A stretch of DNA of 18,069 nucleotides, from positions 1 through 18,069 of the forward strand of contig JBCDCZ010000062.1 in the NCBI GenBank assembly GCA_039180865.1, written 5' to 3'. Below the pieces are notes generated by a model. That model had not been told where the DNA came from. It saw only the letters and a list, made by a program, of their open reading frames with translations, and did not search any database. The position numbers were made by a program, and so were the translations under genes. The DNA comes from JBCDCU01 sp039180865 (GTDB taxonomy: Bacteria; Pseudomonadota; Alphaproteobacteria; Rhizobiales; JACESI01). Positions within the stretch are counted from its first letter, which is position 1. The number at the start of each line of letters is the position of its first letter. Positions 14,239 through 18,069 of the stretch are shown here, one piece after another.

Positions 14239-14909
14239 GAATCGGACTGAACCGCCTTCACGGTGGCAAGACGTTCCTTGATACGGTTCTCACGCGATAC
14301 CTGCTCAAGCTCCGCAAGTTTCTTGGCCGTATCGTGATCGGTTCCCGTGGTTCCCGGAACGCCTGTCGCGCCGCGCAACACACGATTAAACGTGCTCTCC
14401 GCGTTCTCGACCTTCCGCATCGCGCCAGAGTTCTCGGCTGGCTGCGCGGACTGGGTCACACTGGTTTCGCGGGAGGCGAGGTAGGTCTGGAGATCTTCTT
14501 CCATTTCACGTTTGCGCCCATTAAGCGCCGAAATATAGGAGGTGAGTTCCGCTTCCTCGGCTGACGTCGTTTTAAGAGCCTCCTCGAGGACGGGGATCTG
14601 AGCTTCAAGGTCGAGTTGACGGCTGATTGCAGCTTCTGCAAGGTCATCGCGGCCCTGATCAACAGCAAGGCGCAGTTTGTCTGCGAGATCCTCGTGCTTG
14701 GTATTCGCTTCCATCAGCCGCTTTGTCGCGTGATGCTTGTTTGCGATAACGAGACCAAGCTCGCTGCGAAGCTCATCGATTGCAGTATCAATCTCGCGAA
14801 TGGATTCTTTCATGACGGCTTCGGGAGCCGCGTTTTCAACGGCCTCAACGAGTGAGTTGACGCCGCCTGAAACCAGTCTCTTGACGCGGTTAATGAGATG
14901 TTCTGCCAT
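14235..14909 (-). CDS. PspA/IM30 family protein (ESCRT-III-like)
   Basis: A 224-aa, almost entirely helical protein with the PspA/IM30 layout: an N-terminal amphipathic segment (LINRVKRLVSGGVNSLVEAVE), the conserved APEAVMKESIREIDTAIDELR, then a long coiled-coil hairpin (about 40-140) and a C-terminal helix (HDTAKKLAELEQVSRENRIKERL). Family members bind and remodel the inner membrane and are bacterial relatives of ESCRT-III. The region around residues 150-185 (SAQPAENSGAMRKVENAESTFNRVLRG) matches the NAESAFNR-type motif of this family. It overlaps the upstream gene's stop by 1 nt (TAATG) and the downstream YqiJ-like start by 4 nt. No pspF or sigma-54 promoter was seen, so its control differs from the enterobacterial psp operon. 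Confidence 0.92.
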   Translation of the reverse strand: MAEHLINRVKRLVSGGVNSLVEAVENAAPEAVMKESIREIDTAIDELRSELGLVIANKHHATKRLMEANTKHEDLADKLRLAVDQGRDDLAEAAISRQLDLEAQIPVLEEALKTTSAEEAELTSYISALNGRKREMEEDLQTYLASRETSVTQSAQPAENSGAMRKVENAESTFNRVLRGATGVPGTTGTDHDTAKKLAELEQVSRENRIKERLATVKAVQSDS

Positions 14910-15424
14910 TACTTCTGCTCCTCATACTGCTTTTTGGAGAGGTCGATAAGCTCCCCGTATCTGAATAAAATTTCGACGCGTTCGAGAAAATAGTCCGTTT
15001 CGTAGACACGATTTTTTGGCGACAAACCGAGTTCGATGATGTCCTGCACGAAATCGAAAACCTCATCAATCGCGGACTTTTCCAGAGCGCGCAATTGGTC
15101 CGATTTTTCCCGGTCTTCCTCATTCGGGCCTGCAAGCGCTACGCCCGCCACTTCAGGCAAATGGTCATAGACTTTTTTGAGGAAATCGGAGCGCATCTCT
15201 GTCTCCGCTTCCATTTTTCGGATCCGTCGCCGGGTTGGCCTTAACGAATCTCGGAACATTTCTGTCGCTTCTTCCGCGTCACGGGTTCCTTTCTGTCGCC
15301 TTTGTTCGATGCGCAAGAGCGCTCTCAGCTTTTCCGATGGCGTACGAGCGCCATCGATCTGCATGCTTGCGAGAAATGCAGCGTCGTCATCGTCGACCCT
15401 GACAGATAATGATGTCGATTTCAT
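14909..15424 (-). CDS. Uncharacterised protein with ribbon-helix-helix-like N-terminus, first gene of the flotillin operon
   Basis: A 171-aa hydrophilic protein of unknown function. The first ~40 residues (TSLSVRVDDDDAAFLASM, then TPSEKLRALLRIEQRRQ) read like a beta-strand followed by two helices, as in ribbon-helix-helix DNA-binding proteins. The rest is charged and helical (RPTRRRIRKMEAETE, SAIDEVFDFVQDIIELG, DYFLERVEILFRYGELIDLSKKQ). The ATG at 15424 was chosen over the upstream ATG at 15475 because AAAGG lies 8 nt before it and the predicted promoter puts the transcript start near 15447. Its stop overlaps the PspA-like start. An operon-specific regulator or an adaptor for PspA is possible; neither is shown. 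Confidence 0.75.
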   Translation of the reverse strand: MKSTSLSVRVDDDDAAFLASMQIDGARTPSEKLRALLRIEQRRQKGTRDAEEATEMFRDSLRPTRRRIRKMEAETEMRSDFLKKVYDHLPEVAGVALAGPNEEDREKSDQLRALEKSAIDEVFDFVQDIIELGLSPKNRVYETDYFLERVEILFRYGELIDLSKKQYEEQK

Positions 15425-15453
15425 TTCATGACCTTTGTTGACGATATAATATA

Positions 15454-15482
15454 TATGTATACGATTGAAATACAAATGTCAA
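15454..15482 (-). promoter_or_regulatory. Sigma-70-type promoter of the RHH/PspA/YqiJ/flotillin operon
   Basis: On the minus strand a perfect -35 TTGACA (15482-15477) is followed by 17 nt and TACATA (15459-15454), a fair -10. Transcription would start near 15447, leaving about 22 nt of leader with AAAGG before the ATG at 15424. The -10 lies in an alternating A/T tract (about 15443-15461), which could also be the operator for an autoregulating ribbon-helix-helix protein. Confidence 0.6.
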
Positions 15483-15814
15483 TAATCGAAGGCAAAAGTA
15501 GTTATCAAATCCTGCTTTCCCTTCCCAAAAAATGCGGAAAGCAACCAAAGATCGATAAAGGTCGTGAAGCTCGGCAGAGGCATTCTGGTCGGTCGTTAAG
15601 GGTGGCCGAACCGCTTCTGATTGCGGCGATTAGACAGGTTTGACGGCTTTAGGTGGCTGTTTACTGTGTGGACAGACTTGATTCCGAAAAAGGAGAGCGC
15701 CATTACCCGGCATACCGTCTTCCCCTTTCCTCATCCGTAATCCGTTCAAAATTTCAGCAAGGCCTGCCTATTTTTTCGAATTGCACCGGAAAGATGCATG
15801 GCGCAATTTTAGGC
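15483..15814. other. Non-coding region upstream of nasT
   Basis: No supported gene. Short plus-strand frames here (one from 15428, and the GTG-initiated extension of nasT from 15653) look unlike protein. A hairpin GCTTTCC (15514-15520) / GGAAAGC (15536-15542) with a 15-nt loop is visible. A TTGACG at 15640-15645 lacks a good -10 at normal spacing, so the nasT promoter is not identified. Confidence 0.45.
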
Positions 15815-16402
15815 ATGAGTTCCCCCGACCTCTCCATTTTAATTATTGACGAAGACACGGTGCGCAGTGCCGTAATCGAGAGCGGCCTGCGCGAAGCCGG
15901 GTATCGCCGGTTGATGATTCTCAATGATATCAGGGGGCTCGCAAAGAAGATCGCCGATGCCAACCCCGATGTTATCGTCATCGATCTCGGCAATCCCAAC
16001 CGCGATATGCTGGAGAGCATGTTTCAACTCTCGCGTGCCGCGCAAAGGCCGGTGGCAATGTTCGTTGATCAGTCTGACAAAGCTGCAACCGAGGCGGCGA
16101 TTGAGGCAGGTGTCTCTGCTTACATCGTCGACGGGCTCAAAAAGGAGCGCGTCACCCCGATCATGGAACTCGCGGTAAGCCGCTTCAATGCTTATGCCCG
16201 CATGGCGCGAGAACTGGAAGAGGCGAAGACTGCACTCGAAGGTCGCAAGGTGATCGACAAGGCCAAGGGCATTTTGATGCGCTCCAAGGGCCTTGATGAA
16301 GAAGAGGCCTACGCATTGATGCGAAAGGCTGCAATGAATCAGAACCGCAAGCTGACCGAAGTTGCCGAGAGCCTGATCTTGGCCGCCGGATTATTGGATT
16401 AG
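15815..16402 (+). CDS. nasT: NasT, nitrate-responsive ANTAR antiterminator
   Basis: A 195-aa RNA-binding response-regulator-like protein. The N-terminal receiver domain (about 5-120) has IIDED (D12/D14), the acceptor-position Asp in VIDLGNPNRDM (D57) and a lysine (K89). The C-terminal ANTAR domain (about 130-190; LEGRKVIDKAKGILMRSKGLDEEEAYALMRKAAM) is the typical three-helix RNA-binding module. NasT binds paired hexaloop hairpins in leader RNAs and prevents termination; NasS holds it inactive without nitrate. The ATG at 15815 was chosen from the family length and the motif position; an ATG at 15794 with GGAAAG directly upstream adds seven residues, and a GTG at 15653 would add 54. nasS follows after 10 nt. 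A matching target leader lies at 17917-18060. Confidence 0.93.
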   Translation: MSSPDLSILIIDEDTVRSAVIESGLREAGYRRLMILNDIRGLAKKIADANPDVIVIDLGNPNRDMLESMFQLSRAAQRPVAMFVDQSDKAATEAAIEAGVSAYIVDGLKKERVTPIMELAVSRFNAYARMARELEEAKTALEGRKVIDKAKGILMRSKGLDEEEAYALMRKAAMNQNRKLTEVAESLILAAGLLD

Positions 16403-16412
16403 GGGAGGGGCG

Positions 16413-17639
16413 ATGACGGATCAGATCATTGCGGGGTTTCTTCCACTCACCGACAGCGCGATCCTCGTTGCTGCGAAAGCGTTCGGATTTGCCGAAGCGG
16501 AAGACATCGACCTTACTTTGGTGCGTGAGACCTCCTGGGCAAATATCCGCGACCGTATGGCCGTCGGGCATTTCCATGCAGCCCACATGCTGGCGCCGAT
16601 GCCGATTGCTGCCAATCTCGGATTAACGCCGATGCCCATGAAACTCATTGCTCCAATGGCGCTCGGCCTTGGCGGCAATGCGGTCACTGTCAGCCAAAAA
16701 CTCGCCGGCGAAATGCAGGCGGCACAGGCTTTCTCGGATGTCGATCCGATCGCGAGCGGCAACGCCTTGAAGGCAGTTGTTCGTGCGCGGCAGGAGCAAT
16801 CGCTCGAACCATTGTGTTTCGGGGTGGTCCATCCCTATTCCGGTCATAACCTGGAACTGCGCTATTGGCTTGCTGCGTCCGGAATGCTGCCCGACCGCGA
16901 CATTGAGATCATTATCGTGCCGCCCCCACTCATGCCGGATGCTTTAAAAAGCGGCCGGATTGATGGTTTTTGCGTTGGTGAACCTTATAATTCGATGGCC
17001 GTTGATAAACTCTCGGGGGAGATCGTCACGGTAAAATCAGCAATCTGGCGGTCCAGCCCGGAAAAAGTTCTGGCACTCAATGCTGATTGGCAGGCGGAGC
17101 ATTCCGACCTGACCGATCGCCTTCTCCGAGCGCTCTTTAGATCGGCAATGTGGTGTGGGAACGTCGCCAATCACGCGGAATTGGCTGCCCTTCTGGCAAG
17201 AGAGACCTTCCTGGGTCTTCCAGCGTCTCTCATTCAAAAGGGATTGTCGGGGAACCTCACCTTGGCCGAGGGGCGCGATATCGCTATTGACGATTTCATG
17301 ATCCATTTCGGGCGTGCTGCGACCTTTCCGTGGCAGAGTCATGCTTTGTGGTTTTACAGCCAGCTCGTCCGGTGGGATCTCGCGAACCATGACAAGGAAA
17401 ACGAAGCCGTAGCTGCAGGTTCCTACAGGCCGGATCTTTACCGGCGCGCGCTTGGGCCTTTGGGGGCGAGCCTGCCAGGAGCCAATGCAAAGGTCGAAGG
17501 CGCACTGTCACGGCCCACGCCCGTCGGTGCGACGTCCGACAGTCTCACGCTCGGTCCTGATGGCTTTTTTGATGGTGCTATTTTCGACCCGGAAAAGCTC
17601 GATGCCTACCTTAAATCGCAAATGCCAATCGACAAATAA
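16413..17639 (+). CDS. nasS: NasS, cytoplasmic nitrate/nitrite sensor (NrtA/CmpA-like)
   Basis: A 408-aa periplasmic-binding-protein fold of the NrtA/CmpA nitrate-binding type, but without a signal peptide or lipobox (it starts MTDQIIAGFLPLTDSAI), as expected for the cytoplasmic sensor NasS. Family landmarks: AKAFGFAEAEDIDLTLVRETSWANIRDRMAVG, HAAHMLAPMPIA, MALGLGGNAVTVS, VVHPYSGHNLELRYWLAASG and GRIDGFCVGEPYN. Without nitrate NasS binds NasT; ligand binding releases NasT. GGGAGGGG at 16403-16410 is a strong ribosome-binding site, and the 10-nt gap to nasT implies one transcript. A 7-bp hairpin (17639-17645 with 17656-17662) follows the stop without a T run, so the end of the nasTS transcript is unclear. 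Confidence 0.93.
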   Translation: MTDQIIAGFLPLTDSAILVAAKAFGFAEAEDIDLTLVRETSWANIRDRMAVGHFHAAHMLAPMPIAANLGLTPMPMKLIAPMALGLGGNAVTVSQKLAGEMQAAQAFSDVDPIASGNALKAVVRARQEQSLEPLCFGVVHPYSGHNLELRYWLAASGMLPDRDIEIIIVPPPLMPDALKSGRIDGFCVGEPYNSMAVDKLSGEIVTVKSAIWRSSPEKVLALNADWQAEHSDLTDRLLRALFRSAMWCGNVANHAELAALLARETFLGLPASLIQKGLSGNLTLAEGRDIAIDDFMIHFGRAATFPWQSHALWFYSQLVRWDLANHDKENEAVAAGSYRPDLYRRALGPLGASLPGANAKVEGALSRPTPVGATSDSLTLGPDGFFDGAIFDPEKLDAYLKSQMPIDK

Positions 17640-17662
17640 GAGCCGACTCGCGGAGCGGCTCT
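17639..17662 (+). other. Stem-loop just after nasS
   Basis: AGAGCCG (17639-17645) pairs with CGGCTCT (17656-17662) around a 10-nt loop and starts on the last base of the nasS stop codon. No T run follows, so it is a weak terminator or mRNA 3'-end stabiliser at best. Confidence 0.4.
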
Positions 17663-17890
17663 GCCCGAAAATTCATCAGCGTGCTTATGTTGCTGCGCAC
17701 AATATGATCACAGTTTCTGGCCTCAATGTGATTACACTTACGGTTTGATACAGGTCTGCAAACTCCAATCTAACCTCTGCGATTGGTATGGTGGATTTCT
17801 AATAAATATCTGAAAATATTAGTATATTTCTGGAAGAGCGAACGCGGGAAAGAGCCCGGTCGCCCAAATTTTTACGCTTCGTTTAGATTT
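17663..17890. other. Intergenic upstream control region of the nitrate operon
   Basis: No gene is seen. An inverted repeat ATCACA (17707-17712) / TGTGAT (17727-17732) with a 14-nt spacer is present. A sequence TGCGATTGGTATGGTGGA at 17778-17795 resembles half-sites of the NtrC enhancer (TGC...GGTG), though imperfectly. It is followed by a strongly AT-rich bend-prone tract (about 17798-17832). Enhancer, bending tract, then sigma-54 promoter is the classic arrangement, but each upstream element is a weak match. Confidence 0.35.
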
Positions 17891-17906
17891 TGGCACAGGC
17901 ATTGCA
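17891..17906 (+). promoter_or_regulatory. Sigma-54 (RpoN) promoter of the downstream nitrate operon
   Basis: TGGCACAGGCATTGCA fits the sigma-54 consensus TGGCAC-N5-TTGCA exactly, with the invariant GG at 17892-17893 and GC at 17904-17905. Transcription should begin about 12 nt after the GC, near 17917. Such a promoter needs an NtrC-type activator, so the operon responds to nitrogen limitation as well as nitrate. Confidence 0.88.
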
Positions 17907-17941
17907 ACAGGGTTAGATGACTTAATCTAAAGTCTTCTGTT

Positions 17942-17957
17942 TGCCCAATGGCGGGCA
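17942..17957 (+). promoter_or_regulatory. ANTAR-type hexaloop hairpin (P1) for NasT binding
   Basis: TGCCC (17942-17946) and GGGCA (17953-17957) form a 5-bp stem with the 6-nt loop AATGGC. The loop has A at position 1 and G at position 4, the two bases conserved in ANTAR target hairpins. A second small hairpin, AGCG (17963-17966) / CGCT (17971-17974), follows; it has a 4-nt rather than a 6-nt loop, but it overlaps the 5' arm of the terminator, as an antiterminator should. Confidence 0.8.
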
Positions 17958-17968
17958 CCACAAGCGAC

Positions 17969-18032
17969 GCCGCTCTTGCACCCACAGCCGGACTCCTCCG
18001 ACGGCCATGGGCGCAAGGGCGGCTTTTTCTTT
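17969..18032 (+). terminator. Leader intrinsic terminator controlled by NasT
   Basis: Arms 17969-17984 (GCCGCTCTTGCACCCA) and 18008-18023 (TGGGCGCAAGGGCGGC) pair over 16 positions, with one G-U pair and one mismatch. An inner stem GCCG/CGGC (17987-17990 with 18002-18005) adds to this. TTTTTCTTT follows at 18024-18032. The terminator lies after the sigma-54 start and before the ribosome-binding site of the next gene, so it must attenuate that operon. Confidence 0.9.
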
Positions 18033-18053
18033 GCGGCAATGGTCCGCGTCAAC

Positions 18054-18060
18054 AAAGGAG
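18054..18060 (+). promoter_or_regulatory. Ribosome-binding site of the gene beyond the window edge
   Basis: AAAGGAG at 18054-18060 is a near-perfect Shine-Dalgarno sequence, 9 nt before the end of the window, so a start codon is expected at or just after 18070. From the NasT leader and sigma-54 promoter, the product is probably part of nitrate assimilation (transporter or reductase); the gene itself is not visible. Confidence 0.7.
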
Positions 18061-18069
18061 TATCCAGGA

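Noticed and set aside
15428..15643. Small plus-strand frame overlapping the promoter of the flotillin operon
   Set aside because: It covers the predicted -35/-10 region, starts inside the divergent gene's leader and has no family features.
15653..15814. 54-residue N-terminal extension of NasT from a GTG
   Set aside because: NasT proteins normally begin a few residues before the receiver strand; the extension has no domain character. The ATG at 15815 gives the usual length.
17707..17732. ATCACA...TGTGAT as a CRP/FNR site
   Set aside because: The spacer is 14 nt, while CRP/FNR half-sites are closer together; kept only as an inverted repeat of unknown meaning.

Overview
The window looks like chromosomal DNA of an alphaproteobacterium, with GC content in the mid-50s judged by eye. 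Two things point there: the run QueG / GST / UppP / NDUFA9-like NAD(P)-binding protein / tRNA-Leu, and the NasT-NasS nitrate-sensing pair ahead of a sigma-54 promoter with an ANTAR-type leader. The order (Hyphomicrobiales-like) is a guess. No phage, transposase or CRISPR array was seen.

Layout. (1) Positions 1-5800 hold envelope and housekeeping genes: a GT4 glycosyltransferase (minus), head-to-head with an alpha/beta hydrolase (plus), which converges on a tightly packed minus-strand operon reading GST, queG, NAD(P)-dependent SDR, EamA transporter. (2) 5800-8200: uppP (plus) converges on an NDUFA9-like gene (minus), then comes a non-coding stretch leading to tRNA-Leu(CAG). (3) 8190-8740 is a small accessory patch behind the tRNA: three in-register copies of a ~60-bp repeat with terminator-like structure, then a very AT-rich small membrane-protein gene. 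(4) 8879-11494: a LysR regulator divergent from a two-gene unit, a VOC ring-cleaving dioxygenase and an MhqD-like hydrolase. This resembles the quinone/electrophile-response modules known from Firmicutes, but with a LysR regulator. The divergent promoter region has a perfect 11-bp inverted repeat whose arms each contain TATAAT. (5) 11578-15424 is a minus-strand operon: a ribbon-helix-helix-like protein of unknown function, a PspA/IM30 (ESCRT-III-like) protein, a YqiJ-like OB-fold membrane protein and a YqiK-like flotillin. This is a membrane-organisation or membrane-stress unit. (6) 15815-18069: nasT and nasS (plus), then a non-coding leader with a perfect sigma-54 promoter, an ANTAR-type hexaloop hairpin, a strong intrinsic terminator and a ribosome-binding site that ends at the window edge. 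The leader should control an assimilatory nitrate transport or reduction operon just beyond the window.

How they work together. The best supported circuit is at the right end: NasS (nitrate sensor) releases NasT (RNA-binding antiterminator), which lets polymerase read through the leader terminator at 17969-18032. The flotillin/PspA unit and the LysR/VOC/hydrolase unit each look like self-contained stress-response modules. The front gene of the flotillin operon is the least described protein in the window.
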